A program made the translations under genes and the position numbers. 64,000 bases of DNA. Source: Lachnospiraceae bacterium (GTDB taxonomy: Bacteria; Bacillota; Clostridia; Lachnospirales; Lachnospiraceae). The notes under the pieces were generated by a model. The model saw only the letters and a list, made by a program, of their open reading frames with translations, did no database searches and had not been told where the DNA came from. Location: contig SVEG01000002.1 in assembly GCA_015057505.1 (NCBI GenBank), positions 62,001 through 126,000 of the forward strand, in the 5' to 3' direction. Position 1 is the stretch's first letter; each line of letters starts with the position of its first letter. Positions 47,483-58,639 of this stretch are shown here, piece after piece.

Positions 47483-48280
47483 CTATATAAATTTATAAAT
47501 ATTATAGACATTAATCAGCATTATAACGACCATGAGCCCTATGAAAAGCTTCTCAACCGCCTCCTCCTTAAGCTTCCTGTTAAGCTCTCTTCCGTATACT
47601 CCGCCGCCGATTCCGCCAAGCACCATAAGCCCCAGGAGCCAGAAGTCAAATTCCGGTACGCTCCTCGTAATAATTGAGAAGCACAGGCTTGCAAGTTGCG
47701 AGAAAAATATTATGTAGAGCGAATTTTCTGCCGCCTGTTTCGTTCCCATGGAAAAAAAGAAGTACAGAACCACAAGATTAATGGGACCGCCGCCAATTCC
47801 AAGGAACGACGACATAATACCGAGCACCATACCGATTATGACACATTTGGATGCTTCCTCAACATGATGTGTATAAATATTATTCTTCTTAAGCGTATAA
47901 ATAAGCGTTCCAAACGTAACTACAAGAAGGCATGCCGCCTGGATTGCACCAACCATATTCTGGTCATATCCTGACACAAGCAATGAAAACAACCACTTTC
48001 CGAGCACACCGCCGACTGCCGCACCTATCGCAAGCGGAAGCGATGTCGCTTTTTCAATCTTGGAATCTTTGCTTTTTTTACTCTTAATCATGGAATATGT
48101 ACTCATCGAAAGCACCGTACAGCCTGACAAAAAGCTTATGGTTGACACTTCTAAAATCCCGAATGCGTCAAGAAGCGGTTTTATAATAACTCCGCCTCCG
48201 ATTCCGCATATTGCACCTATTATTGATGCTCCGAAGCATATAAAGAAAAACAAAAACTGCATTATTATATTTCCTTTCAT
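47483..48280 (-). CDS. TauE/SafE family sulfite exporter-like permease
   Basis: GAICGIGGGVIIKPLLDAF ... GIMSSFLGIGGGPINLVVLYFFF. Confidence 0.92.
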   Translation of the reverse strand: MKGNIIMQFLFFFICFGASIIGAICGIGGGVIIKPLLDAFGILEVSTISFLSGCTVLSMSTYSMIKSKKSKDSKIEKATSLPLAIGAAVGGVLGKWLFSLLVSGYDQNMVGAIQAACLLVVTFGTLIYTLKKNNIYTHHVEEASKCVIIGMVLGIMSSFLGIGGGPINLVVLYFFFSMGTKQAAENSLYIIFFSQLASLCFSIITRSVPEFDFWLLGLMVLGGIGGGVYGRELNRKLKEEAVEKLFIGLMVVIMLINVYNIYKFI

Positions 48281-48438
48281 CGTTTGGCAAATTCACCCTT
48301 AATCATCTCCTTTTATTATCCCTTATCAGCAGACAAATATCAATCTTTTTTTCCGTTCTGTCTGCGATTTATTGACAAAGATTTTTATCCCACATATAAT
48401 TCAAATTAAGACTTTTTATTCAAAGGATAACAATTACC

Positions 48439-49362
48439 ATGATACCTTTAATTATCGTTTTTATTATCATAATTCTGATACTTGCGATATCATACTGGGC
48501 ATACCGCATGGCCTTTTTTAATCCGATGGAAGGTCGTGACAATTACTATGACCTGCCACCAGGCGAGCAATACGAACCACTGTGGCCTCGCATGACCAAG
48601 ATGATTGACTCGATGGTTGAGACAGAATTCGAAGAGGTATACATCACCTCTTATGATGGCAAACAACTCTTCGGCAGATATTTTCACGTTTCGGATGACG
48701 CACCTCTTGAAATTCAGTTTCACGGATATAAAAGCACTGCCCTACGTGATTATTGCGGCGGAAGCAAACTTGCGCACAGGCTCGGTTACAACGAACTTCT
48801 GATAGACCAGCGTTCCCACGGCAGAAGCGACGGAAGTACAATTACCTTCGGCATCAAGGAACGCCGTGACTGTTTAAGTTGGATTAACTATGCCATTAAC
48901 CGTTTCGGAAAAGACAAGCGCATTATTCTGTCAGGACTCTCCATGGGTGCTGCGACTGTCCTTATGGTAAATGACCTTAAATTACCGGACAATGTCATAG
49001 GAATTATATCGGACTGTCCTTACAGTTCTCCAAAAGCAATCATCAAAAAGGTCTGTAAAGATATTGGCTATCCGCCTACGATTGCATTTCCTTTTATTGT
49101 ACTTAGTGCATTTATATTCGGACACTTCAACATATACGAATCAAGTCCCGTTAATGCTGTAAAGTGTGCAAAAATTCCGATTCTGCTCATCCACGGTGAC
49201 GACGACCGTTTTGTTCCGTGTGACATGAGCCGTGAAATCCATAATGTACGTCCTGACCTTATACAGTTTCACACCTTCCCGGATGCAGGACACGGCATAA
49301 GTTATCTTATGAATACCGAGCGCTATGAAAAACTTGTAGAAGAATTTATAAATAATCTTTAA
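48439..49362 (+). CDS. Alpha/beta hydrolase
   Basis: GLSMGAATVLMV (nucleophile elbow), IPILLIHGDDDRFVP, DAGHGISY. Confidence 0.92.
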   Translation: MIPLIIVFIIIILILAISYWAYRMAFFNPMEGRDNYYDLPPGEQYEPLWPRMTKMIDSMVETEFEEVYITSYDGKQLFGRYFHVSDDAPLEIQFHGYKSTALRDYCGGSKLAHRLGYNELLIDQRSHGRSDGSTITFGIKERRDCLSWINYAINRFGKDKRIILSGLSMGAATVLMVNDLKLPDNVIGIISDCPYSSPKAIIKKVCKDIGYPPTIAFPFIVLSAFIFGHFNIYESSPVNAVKCAKIPILLIHGDDDRFVPCDMSREIHNVRPDLIQFHTFPDAGHGISYLMNTERYEKLVEEFINNL

Positions 49363-49425
49363 AAAAAGAGGTACCGGCATATACGTGTTCAAACGTTATA
49401 CCGGTACCTCTCTTGGTAAGAATTA
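49363..49425. terminator. Terminator hairpin between convergent genes
   Basis: agaggtaccggcatata...tataccggtacctct. Confidence 0.85.
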
Positions 49426-49450
49426 TAAAAAAAGGATGGATATATATGCT

Positions 49451-50290
49451 TTAACCTTTAAGACCTGTGGATGCCACACCTTCCACGAAAAACTTCTGCA
49501 GACACATGAATACTACAAGTACAGGAATCAGTGATAATACAGAACCAGCCATAATCAAACCGTAATCTGAAGAATACTGGCTGATGAACATTTTGAGTCC
49601 CAATTGTATTGTCTTATTTTCCTGTGATTTCAAATAAATCAACGGTCCCAAATAATCATTCCAGGTTGCAACAAATGTAAAAATAGTAAGTGTCGATAAT
49701 GCCGGTTTTGAGAGCGGAAGCATAATCTTGGCATAAATCTTATACTCGCTCATACCGTCAATTCTTGCTGCTTCACACAAATCATCAGGAATTCCTTCGT
49801 AAAACTGCTTCATCATAAACACACCGAACGCTGAGAACGCCTGAAGACATATTATTGCAAGAAGCTTATCATTAAGTCCCATGCTTCGCATCATAATGAA
49901 CTGCGGAACCATGTATACCTGCCATGGCATCGCTATTGTGGCAATATATGCAAGGAACAAAAACTTTTTATGTTTAAAATTCAGTTTTGCAAATGAATAT
50001 GCTGCAAAACTACTTGTAAGTAACTGCAAAAACGTAACAACGATTGTAAGATAAACCGTATTACCTACAAACTTTCCGAAGGGAATCTTCTTCCAGATAT
50101 TCACGTAGTTCTTCCATCTGGGGACCTCCGGAATCCAGACAAACGGATTCATCTGGAATACCTCCCTGTCGCTCTTAATTGAGGCGGAAAGCATCCATAA
50201 AAACGGAACAATCATCATAAGCGCAATCGCAATTAATATAATATATAATATCACTTTGCTTAAAACAGCTTTTTTATGTGCTGATTTCAT
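49451..50290 (-). CDS. Carbohydrate ABC transporter permease (MalG-type)
   Basis: YEGIPDDLCEAARIDGMSEYKIYAKIMLPLSKPALSTLTIFTFVATWNDYLGPLIYL. Confidence 0.95.
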   Translation of the reverse strand: MKSAHKKAVLSKVILYIILIAIALMMIVPFLWMLSASIKSDREVFQMNPFVWIPEVPRWKNYVNIWKKIPFGKFVGNTVYLTIVVTFLQLLTSSFAAYSFAKLNFKHKKFLFLAYIATIAMPWQVYMVPQFIMMRSMGLNDKLLAIICLQAFSAFGVFMMKQFYEGIPDDLCEAARIDGMSEYKIYAKIMLPLSKPALSTLTIFTFVATWNDYLGPLIYLKSQENKTIQLGLKMFISQYSSDYGLIMAGSVLSLIPVLVVFMCLQKFFVEGVASTGLKG

Positions 50291-50347
50291 ATTACTTTTC
50301 TCACGCCTTTCTTACACGGTATTTTCTGATACTACATTGCTCTGTAA

Positions 50348-51412
50348 TCATGCCCGTTCCTTCTTCGCCTGTCCCGCAAACTGAATAATTGTTACAAGCA
50401 GAACCATTGCAAAGAGCACCATCGCAACTGCACTTGAATAACCGAGATTCCAATCGATAAATGCCTTCTGATATATGTAATATACAAGAACCGTTGCTGA
50501 GGTAGTCAGCTCTCCGCTTCCTCCGCCCGCAAGCATTACAGCGATATCATATACCTTAAAGCAGTTAATCGTAAGCATTACGACAACAAAAAATGTAGTC
50601 GAGCTCAACTGCGGCCATGTAATATAACGGAATTTCTTCCAGGTGTTTGCACCGTCAAGCGATGCTGCCTCGTAAAGCTCTGCTGAAATTCCCTGAAGAC
50701 CCGCAAGGTAAATTACCATATAGTAGCCCATGTACTTCCATACACTGAACAAAATCATCGATACAAGTACAAGTGCTCCACTAAACCACTGTGGCAAATC
50801 TTCCGGCAAAACGTGGAAAAAATTATGTAAAATTGAATTAACAGGTCCCTTAGACGGATGGAAAAGCATTTTCCAAACCGATGTAATTGCTACAAGAGAC
50901 GCAACATATGGAAAAAAGGAAACAGTTCTGAAAAAACCTCTTCCTATTACTTTCTGATTTAAAACGACTGCAAGCGCGAGCGATGCTATCATCGTAAGCG
51001 GTACAGTTCCAAGACAATATATAATAGTATTTTTTAATGCGGCTTTGAAAAATATATCATCGCCAAGATTTTTAAAATTATCTAAACCGATTAATTTTAT
51101 CGGGTTACTTCCGTCCCACTCCATAAATGCAAGTGCAAACGCGAATATAATCGGGATTAATGTAAATACACAAAATCCGATAAAGTTGGGCGCAATAAAC
51201 GAGTACGCCACCAAATCTCTCTTTGTCTCACGACTTAACAAACTACCTGACTTTAATCTTTCAATCTGACGGTTAAGCTTCTCAATTTTCTTAATCATCT
51301 TGCGCTTAAGCTTCAAATCCTCTTCCGTCATTACAGCTGCTATTAACTCTGTAAGTCTTTCCTGCAAAGAAGCAATTTTTTCTGCCTTTTGAACTTCATC
51401 TGACTTAGGCAT
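50348..51412 (-). CDS. Carbohydrate ABC transporter permease (MalF-type)
   Basis: GLQGISAELYEAASLDGANTWKKFRYITWPQLSSTTFFVVVM. Confidence 0.95.
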   Translation of the reverse strand: MPKSDEVQKAEKIASLQERLTELIAAVMTEEDLKLKRKMIKKIEKLNRQIERLKSGSLLSRETKRDLVAYSFIAPNFIGFCVFTLIPIIFAFALAFMEWDGSNPIKLIGLDNFKNLGDDIFFKAALKNTIIYCLGTVPLTMIASLALAVVLNQKVIGRGFFRTVSFFPYVASLVAITSVWKMLFHPSKGPVNSILHNFFHVLPEDLPQWFSGALVLVSMILFSVWKYMGYYMVIYLAGLQGISAELYEAASLDGANTWKKFRYITWPQLSSTTFFVVVMLTINCFKVYDIAVMLAGGGSGELTTSATVLVYYIYQKAFIDWNLGYSSAVAMVLFAMVLLVTIIQFAGQAKKERA

Positions 51413-51434
51413 AAATATTCTCCTTTCGTTTTAA

Positions 51435-51475
51435 CAATAAAGGGGTCGCATAGGTTTACACGACCCCTCTGAACT
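51435..51475 (-). terminator. Intercistronic hairpin between substrate-binding protein and permease genes
   Basis: aggggtcgcataggtttacacgacccctc. Confidence 0.7.
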
Positions 51476-51489
51476 TGTTACTTCACAAA

Positions 51490-52779
51490 CTATTTGTTAA
51501 GAATCTTAGCTACTGCATCGTTCATAGCCTTAATACCGTCAGCAATTGACATTTCACCTGTCATGATACTTCCATGGTAAGAATCAAGAGCTGAGTTAAT
51601 CTCTGATACGTTAGGAGCATAAGGTACTTCAAGATACAAGTTAGAAACATTGAGTGCTTCTTTACTTGCTGCATCTGTCGGGAAGCCTTCGATTGCTGTG
51701 ATGATGCTAGCAATATCGCTTGTCATGATTGCCGGGAAGTTACCGCTTGAAGCCATAACCTTAGCACCTTCTTCACCACTTACCCACTTAACGAAATCCC
51801 ATGCTTCGTCAGCATTGTCTGTAGCTGATGTTACAGCAAGACCTGTAATTGTACCAAGTGTTGAACCTGCCTCTACACCATCAGCATGAGGATATTTAAC
51901 AATACCCCAGTTACCGCAAAGCTTAGCATCATATTCGCCGCTCTTAATATTGGTAATGAGTGTTGAAATAAACCATGAACCCTGATTCATCATTGCAACA
52001 TCTCCACCTGAGAATGCTGCTGAGTAATGTAAACCTTCTGTCTTAAGATCTGTGTATTTTCTACATACGCCGTCTTTTTCCTGATTAAGAACTAATTCAT
52101 AGTAAGGCTTTAAGAATGAATACTCGCCATCTAAGATAGTGTGCTTGCCATCAAGTACACCAAGTAACTGTACTGTACTTCTCCATGTGTGGTAGTGTGT
52201 ACCGTATACCTGCGCACCAAATGTTGTCTTTGTAACTTTTCTTGCAAGAGCATCATACTCTGCGAATGTCATATCGTTTGTAGGATATGCAACGCCTGCT
52301 TTATCAAAAATGTCTTTATTGTAGAATACAACCCAGAAGTCATTTCTGAAAGGTAACTGATAAAGCTTACCGTCAACTGTAACCTGGTCTGTAGCACCTG
52401 CATATTTTGCAAGGTCAACCTTGTCTTTCTTTATGTAATCATCCAATGAAATAATTGCATTCTTCTGTACCAATGTTGCGTAACCGGGAACATCCTTAAT
52501 TGTTACAACGTCAAAATCTGTTCCGCTACCTGACAACTCTGTTGCAAGAACTGTCATATAATCTGTAGAACCAAGGTCAACCATTTCAATCTTTACGTTC
52601 TCATGGCTTGCTTCATAAGCTTCTTTAATATCAGTCCAATACTGTGTTGTAGCCTGATCCCAGATAGCCCACTTCAAAACAACCTCATCACCTGATGAGC
52701 TTCCTTTTTTACCGCAACCTGCAAATAATGCAGCAACCATTGCAGTCATAAGTAACATACTGATTACTCTCTTTTTCAT
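51490..52779 (-). CDS. Sugar ABC transporter substrate-binding lipoprotein
   Basis: MKKRVISMLLMTAMVAALFAGCGKKGSSSGDEVVLKWAIWDQ...; solute-binding family 1 style. Confidence 0.95.
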   Translation of the reverse strand: MKKRVISMLLMTAMVAALFAGCGKKGSSSGDEVVLKWAIWDQATTQYWTDIKEAYEASHENVKIEMVDLGSTDYMTVLATELSGSGTDFDVVTIKDVPGYATLVQKNAIISLDDYIKKDKVDLAKYAGATDQVTVDGKLYQLPFRNDFWVVFYNKDIFDKAGVAYPTNDMTFAEYDALARKVTKTTFGAQVYGTHYHTWRSTVQLLGVLDGKHTILDGEYSFLKPYYELVLNQEKDGVCRKYTDLKTEGLHYSAAFSGGDVAMMNQGSWFISTLITNIKSGEYDAKLCGNWGIVKYPHADGVEAGSTLGTITGLAVTSATDNADEAWDFVKWVSGEEGAKVMASSGNFPAIMTSDIASIITAIEGFPTDAASKEALNVSNLYLEVPYAPNVSEINSALDSYHGSIMTGEMSIADGIKAMNDAVAKILNK

Positions 52780-53059
52780 TTTTCTCCTCCTAATATTCGG
52801 TATAACTATTATACCATGTTTTACTGCTGTGCAAAACCCGAATTTCGCACCCGTTTGTTTGTAAGATAAGTATATTCAATTACACTTCGATATAACATGG
52901 AAAAACTTTTATTTTTATTCATATTTTTTTCAAACAAGAAAAATATTTAGTTTTTAATATGTACTTTTTTTCACTAATATGTATTATTTTTTAAATTTTA
53001 CCTTTTCCATCACAAATGTGTTATACTATAGTTACTAATTTAAACGGTAGGTTGCCTGT

Positions 53060-54859
53060 ATGAAAATAAAACATTTCTTTTCAAGTATACAAAAAAGAAT
53101 TCTTATAATAACGCTTAGCTGTATAGTCGGCATGTGCATATTAATCGGTCTTGTAAGCTACTATATTTTCCACAGCTATCTTCAGAACAACCTTATACAT
53201 TCCACAGAAAGCAGTCTTACACTTTTGGCGGATTCCATTAACAAAAGTGTTAATGACATCTACCGTATGGCCCGCTACTGTCAGACTAACTCTGACATTG
53301 CAACGTATATTGAAAACAACCCAAATCCCGGCTCCGTACTGTCAGTTGCAACGTACGACAGTCTTTCCGAAGAATACAATCTCAATGCTTCAAGCAAATA
53401 TATGCCAAGACTTGCCATCGTTACGGCAGAAAACTTTTTACAGGTTGTAAACTCAACCTATTCTTCCACCAATAACCTTGCAAAAGAAATTCCTCAGCTT
53501 GATTTCTATGAAACTTTACTTAATGCCAAAGGCTATGATTTTTCCACGGGCTTTATTGCTGACCCGTTTCATCGTAAAGGCCGTCCCGTTCTTCCGATAA
53601 TACGTCCGATTACATATCAGTATAATGCGGTACAGGCCGGATATCTTTTTATAGAAGTGTCTGCTGATTTATTCACTGACGCACTTGACCGTTACGGGGT
53701 TCCCGAAGACAGCATGTTTTATTTTTCGATAGACAAACACAATTATATTTATGAAGACGGTACAATTACCGAAATTGAACGCAACTACAAGACACTGGCG
53801 GATCTTACAGACTCATCGCTTGCAGACACCACCACTGTTACCAAGATTCAGACCTCTAAAGGTAAAACCCAGGTTATAGTCACTACACCGCTTGATATGA
53901 ACAACTGTTATATAAGTCAGAGTATTTCATACGCGGAAACCATCAGCCAAAAGCCGTTTTTTATAAATGTGCTTATTTCCACGCTGACCGGTATCATTGC
54001 AATCGGTGCGCTTCTTATGTTTATCATGAACAAAATGATTACCGTTCCGGTTTCCCAGCTCCGCACCAAGATGCAAAAAATTGCCGACGGCGATTTTTCC
54101 AGAGACCCATCTATCGAATGGGACCATGAAATCGGAGAAATCGGCAAAGGAATTAATGATTTATCTGAAAATGTTAACCAGCTTATGAATAAGCGTGTGG
54201 AATTTGAAAGCCAAAAAAAGGACCTCGAATACAAGATTCTTCTGAACCAGATTAATCCGCACTTTATATACAACACGTTAAACTCCATCAAATGGATGGC
54301 TGCCGCACAGGGTTCGGACGGAATTGCTGAGATGACTACTGCGCTTTCAAGACTTTTAAAAAGTATTTCAAAAGGTACAAGTTTACTCATTGACATTCGC
54401 GAAGAACTTTCTCTTATAGAGAATTATTTTACGATACAAAGCTACCGCTACGGCGGAACAATCACACTAGACATTAAAGTCGACGAAGAAGCTTTATATG
54501 ATTGCAGCATTATTAAATTCACACTGCAACCACTTGTTGAGAATGCCATATTCCACGGTATTGAACCCAAGGGCTGTGCAGGTCATATCACAATTCACAT
54601 TTTGCGTGACGGTAACGACATACGAATTGATGTGACCGATGACGGTGTCGGTATGTCCGAAGAAAAAGCTAAGCAGATTCTTAACGACGGTAACAACAGT
54701 GCCGACTTTTTCCGCGAACTCGGTGTAAACAATGTACACAAGCGTTTACAGTACCAATTCGGGGAACAATACGGTATAACCATAGAAAGTGAACCCGGCA
54801 GGTATACTACCATGTCAATCCACATCCCAATGCGCACTCCCGACTCAAAAACTATATGA
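53060..54859 (+). CDS. YesM-like sensor histidine kinase
   Basis: LEYKILLNQINPHFIYNTLNSIKWMA; LQPLVENAIFHGIEP; HAMP-like linker. Confidence 0.95.
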   Translation: MKIKHFFSSIQKRILIITLSCIVGMCILIGLVSYYIFHSYLQNNLIHSTESSLTLLADSINKSVNDIYRMARYCQTNSDIATYIENNPNPGSVLSVATYDSLSEEYNLNASSKYMPRLAIVTAENFLQVVNSTYSSTNNLAKEIPQLDFYETLLNAKGYDFSTGFIADPFHRKGRPVLPIIRPITYQYNAVQAGYLFIEVSADLFTDALDRYGVPEDSMFYFSIDKHNYIYEDGTITEIERNYKTLADLTDSSLADTTTVTKIQTSKGKTQVIVTTPLDMNNCYISQSISYAETISQKPFFINVLISTLTGIIAIGALLMFIMNKMITVPVSQLRTKMQKIADGDFSRDPSIEWDHEIGEIGKGINDLSENVNQLMNKRVEFESQKKDLEYKILLNQINPHFIYNTLNSIKWMAAAQGSDGIAEMTTALSRLLKSISKGTSLLIDIREELSLIENYFTIQSYRYGGTITLDIKVDEEALYDCSIIKFTLQPLVENAIFHGIEPKGCAGHITIHILRDGNDIRIDVTDDGVGMSEEKAKQILNDGNNSADFFRELGVNNVHKRLQYQFGEQYGITIESEPGRYTTMSIHIPMRTPDSKTI

Positions 54860-54892
54860 GAATCAGCAAATTAAGTACGACGGAGGTATATT

Positions 54893-56491
54893 ATGATTCA
54901 ATTATTAATAGTCGATGATGAACCCCTCGTTCAGGTAGGTATTAAGTCAATGATAAACTGGCAGGAACTCGGAATTGAAATCTGCGGTACTGCCGTGAAC
55001 GGCCAAAATGCCCTCAAAATAATTGAAGAAGTGTCACCCGACATTATTATTACCGATGTAAAAATGCCTGTTATGGACGGTCTTGAGCTTATTAGAGAAT
55101 GTCGCGAACACTATGGTACAGAACATCCTGAATTTATAATTCTCACAAGCTACGAAGATTTCCACATGGTTAAGGAAGCTCTCACATATCAGGTATCTGA
55201 TTACCTTGTAAAGCTTGAACTTACCCCTGCACTATTGAAAAACTGCATGGAAAAGGTTCTTTCAAAAATCAGTAAGAATAAACAAGTTGCCGGTGAACCT
55301 GTTGGCAATATGCACCTGTTTAACGATAAGTTTTTTATCAGTCTTCTTCACAATCTTTTTGAATCGGAAGAACAGTTTTTATTACAGAGTAGAGACTTAA
55401 ACCTCAACTTTAATTATGAAGCTTACATATGCTGTTATGGTGAAATTGTAAGCGCGGCTGCCGATAATCTGCCTGCAGACAAGCAACTTTCGCTCTTTAC
55501 TTCTTCGCTACAGATGATACGTGAGCTTACCGCAAAATATATGCCTACTTACGCCCTTTCACTCGATGTACGGCATTTTGCGCTTATTTTCTGCCATGAC
55601 AAACTTTCTGCAAACGAATCAGAGGTTTTTGAAAACATATTACATATACTAAGAAGTATGAATTCCACCCTGCAAAATTATTATAATGTAAACCTTAAGT
55701 GCGCTGTCGGAAGTCTTGTTAATACTCCGCAGGCAATTTGTGATTCCTACCAGTATTCGCGTCAGGCATACCTATCCGCTACTGCCGAAGATCCCATAGT
55801 TTTTTTTGAAAATACTTTGCAAAAAAACGTGCATCGCAACTCGTTTAACATAAGCCTTTTTAAAAATGATTTAACAAGGGCATTTGAAGAATATGACCCA
55901 GCTATACTTAAGCAATCAATCTCGACCATATGTGAACTGTTTCTGACTTACCCCAACCGGTATATTCAGGCCATGGATGCCGCCTGCAACATTCTTTACC
56001 TGTCAATTTCATTGCTACAGGATGGAGAATCCATTGTTTCCGGATTTTTTAAAAATACACCGGAGGGCTATCGTTCAATCTACAAGATGTCAAATGTTGA
56101 GCAAATCGTGAACTGGCTCGGCTCCTTTGCTGAACAGCTTGCAGATGTGTTCGAACAAAGAAGGCAGGATCATAAAAACCACATTGTTATCAATGTACGT
56201 AAATACATTAATGAACACCTGCACAAACATCTTTCACTCAACGAGGTTGCTGCGGTATTCGGTATCAGTCCAAGCTATTTAAGCCAGCTCTTCAGTAAAT
56301 ACAACGATATAGGTTTTAGCGAATATATTAATACCTGCAAAATAAACGAAGCAAAACGCCTTCTGAAAGAGGAAAACTTGAAAGTATATGAGGTTGCAGA
56401 TACTCTCGGTTTTGAAAGTGCTTTCTACTTCAGTAAGGTTTTTAAAAAACTGGAGGGGATCTCTCCTTCCGAATATTTGAACGCCAATTAA
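54893..56491 (+). CDS. YesN-like response regulator with AraC-type output
   Basis: MIQLLIVDDEPLVQVGIKSMINW...DIIITDVKMPVMDG...AraC C-terminus FGISPSYLSQLFSKYNDIGFSEYINTCKINEAKRLL. Confidence 0.96.
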   Translation: MIQLLIVDDEPLVQVGIKSMINWQELGIEICGTAVNGQNALKIIEEVSPDIIITDVKMPVMDGLELIRECREHYGTEHPEFIILTSYEDFHMVKEALTYQVSDYLVKLELTPALLKNCMEKVLSKISKNKQVAGEPVGNMHLFNDKFFISLLHNLFESEEQFLLQSRDLNLNFNYEAYICCYGEIVSAAADNLPADKQLSLFTSSLQMIRELTAKYMPTYALSLDVRHFALIFCHDKLSANESEVFENILHILRSMNSTLQNYYNVNLKCAVGSLVNTPQAICDSYQYSRQAYLSATAEDPIVFFENTLQKNVHRNSFNISLFKNDLTRAFEEYDPAILKQSISTICELFLTYPNRYIQAMDAACNILYLSISLLQDGESIVSGFFKNTPEGYRSIYKMSNVEQIVNWLGSFAEQLADVFEQRRQDHKNHIVINVRKYINEHLHKHLSLNEVAAVFGISPSYLSQLFSKYNDIGFSEYINTCKINEAKRLLKEENLKVYEVADTLGFESAFYFSKVFKKLEGISPSEYLNAN

Positions 56492-56513
56492 TTTTTTGAA
56501 AGGAAATACTGAT

Positions 56514-58568
56514 ATGATTTTTGAACCTACAAATTTGGACTATAATTTAAGCCCTTACACAGGACTTACAAGGGACAATTGGATCGATGCCGGAAAATAT
56601 CTTCTTACAGGCATGTTTAACCACATCCCGTCCATTGAGGCACCCGTAATAATGCCCCGTCGCGAAACAGAGATTACATATCCGCACAAGGATGCAACCG
56701 GTAATCGACTTAAGCAAGAGGAAATGGCTCAAAAATTTGAGGGACTTGCCCGTTCTTTACTTATTGCCGCACCGCTTATACATATCGAACCTGAAATAAC
56801 CATCTGCGGTTATTCCCTTAAAGAATATTATCGCAAACAGGTGCTTTATGCCTGCACCAAAGGACATCCGAATTTTGTGGGCTATATGGATGATTTGAGA
56901 GAGCTTGCAGGTACGGATGACCCTTCGCGTACCTTCCAGCAGACAGTTGAGACCTGTGCACTTGTTATGTGTCTTGACATCTGTAAGGAAGAAATCTGGG
57001 ACACTTACTCTAAAGACGAAAAAGATATTGTAGCCAACTTCCTTCTCAGCTACGCCCATACAAGCACCGTGCCGCAGAACTGGCGACTTTTTAATATGCT
57101 CGATATGGCTTTCCTGCACAAAGAAGGCTACAAAGTAGACAAAGATATTATGCGTGAACATGCTCAGGTAATTCTTAACTACTACGCAGGCGACGGTTGG
57201 TATAGAGACGGTCAGAACTTTGACTACTACTCCTGTTGGGCATTTAACGTTTACACTGCTTTCTGGTGCAACTGGTACGGCTACGAACACGAGCCATACA
57301 TTGCTGCCGGATATGAGCGCAATTCCAACAAGCTCATGGAAACCTACGCCGACTTTTTTGACAAAGACGGTTTTACCAATATGTGGGGACGAAGCAATGT
57401 TTACCGCAATGCCGCAACAAGTGCATTTGACGGCAATATGATGTTTAGAAACTCCAAAGTAAATCACGGACTTGCAAGAAGAATTGCTTCCGGCTCACTT
57501 TTACAGTTTATGACAAGGGATGACTTCCTTTATGACGGTGTACCGACCATGGGCTTCTATGGTCAGTTTGCACCACTTGTACAGGGCTATTCCTGCGCAG
57601 AGTCCGCGTACTGGCTCGGTAAGGCATTTTTATGTCTGCACCTGCCGGCAGAGCATCCTTTCTGGACTGCCGAAGAAAACAACGGAAGTTGGGAAACCTT
57701 AGATGAAAAAGGCATAAAAGAAACCACTCTTAACGGCCCGGCACTCTGCTTTACCAACCATAACGCCAACGGCGAAACAATTCTCCGCTCCGGCAAAGTT
57801 GTTAAAAAGAGCACTGACACTCATGCAATGTGGAATTACTCCAAACTCAGCTTTAACAGCAAGTATCCGTGGGAAGCTTCACCTACAAGGGATATTGAGT
57901 CCATGCAATATGTCCTCACCGACGGACTTACAGAAAATATCGAGAAATGTAACGTAACCTTCTGGCACGGAATTCGTGATAATGTATTATACCGCAGACA
58001 GTTTTTCAATTATAATCTTGAAACCGAAACTCACTGGAGACAGGCACTTAACCTAGCTGACTTTCCTGTTGAATATGGAATACTCCGTGCCGATAAATTA
58101 AGGCTCTACCGTGCTCCTTTTTCACTTACTCTCGGTGCTTACGGCTTCCCCGATAACGGCACAGAAATTATCCGCAAAGAATCAGGCAACGCCAAGGCTA
58201 TTATTCTTAAAGGACATGACTACACAGGTCGCGAGAAACAGCTTGCAATGACAATTTACGACGGATGGGACAGCCTTGATTTTGTTCACAGTGAAGGTAC
58301 CAATCCCGACTCCGACAAATCAATTGTTATTTACGGTAAGACTGCCCGCCACAAATTATACGGCTATGAACAATTTGTATTGATTTCTCAGGTGATTACA
58401 AAAGAATCTCTCGAAGATTTTACGAAAGATGAAATCTTCCCCATTAAAGAAATAGTTTATACCGACAAAGAAAAACGCGGAGGCTACGGACCAGTAGAGA
58501 TTATCCTCAAAAACGGCAACACAAAAACAATCGATTACGAAGGAATAGAAGGTAACCTTCAGTTATAA
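56514..58568 (+). CDS. DUF2264 domain-containing protein
   Basis: NWIDAGKYLLTGMFNHIPSIEAPVIMPR...FEGLARSLLIAAPLI...YYAGDGWYRDGQNFDYYSCWAFNVY. Confidence 0.85.
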   Translation: MIFEPTNLDYNLSPYTGLTRDNWIDAGKYLLTGMFNHIPSIEAPVIMPRRETEITYPHKDATGNRLKQEEMAQKFEGLARSLLIAAPLIHIEPEITICGYSLKEYYRKQVLYACTKGHPNFVGYMDDLRELAGTDDPSRTFQQTVETCALVMCLDICKEEIWDTYSKDEKDIVANFLLSYAHTSTVPQNWRLFNMLDMAFLHKEGYKVDKDIMREHAQVILNYYAGDGWYRDGQNFDYYSCWAFNVYTAFWCNWYGYEHEPYIAAGYERNSNKLMETYADFFDKDGFTNMWGRSNVYRNAATSAFDGNMMFRNSKVNHGLARRIASGSLLQFMTRDDFLYDGVPTMGFYGQFAPLVQGYSCAESAYWLGKAFLCLHLPAEHPFWTAEENNGSWETLDEKGIKETTLNGPALCFTNHNANGETILRSGKVVKKSTDTHAMWNYSKLSFNSKYPWEASPTRDIESMQYVLTDGLTENIEKCNVTFWHGIRDNVLYRRQFFNYNLETETHWRQALNLADFPVEYGILRADKLRLYRAPFSLTLGAYGFPDNGTEIIRKESGNAKAIILKGHDYTGREKQLAMTIYDGWDSLDFVHSEGTNPDSDKSIVIYGKTARHKLYGYEQFVLISQVITKESLEDFTKDEIFPIKEIVYTDKEKRGGYGPVEIILKNGNTKTIDYEGIEGNLQL

Positions 58569-58575
58569 TTTATAA

Positions 58576-58636
58576 AATAAAAGCGTTCAGTCTGTGAGAG
58601 TATGCTAGTATATCCCCACAATACTGAACGCTTTTT
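58576..58636. terminator. Bidirectional terminator between DUF2264 and CotH genes
   Basis: aaaagcgttcagt...actgaacgctttttt. Confidence 0.85.
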
Positions 58637-58639
58637 TAT

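Noticed and set aside
56757-57467. 236-aa minus-strand ORF
   Set aside because: Antisense to the DUF2264 gene; no recognisable domain.
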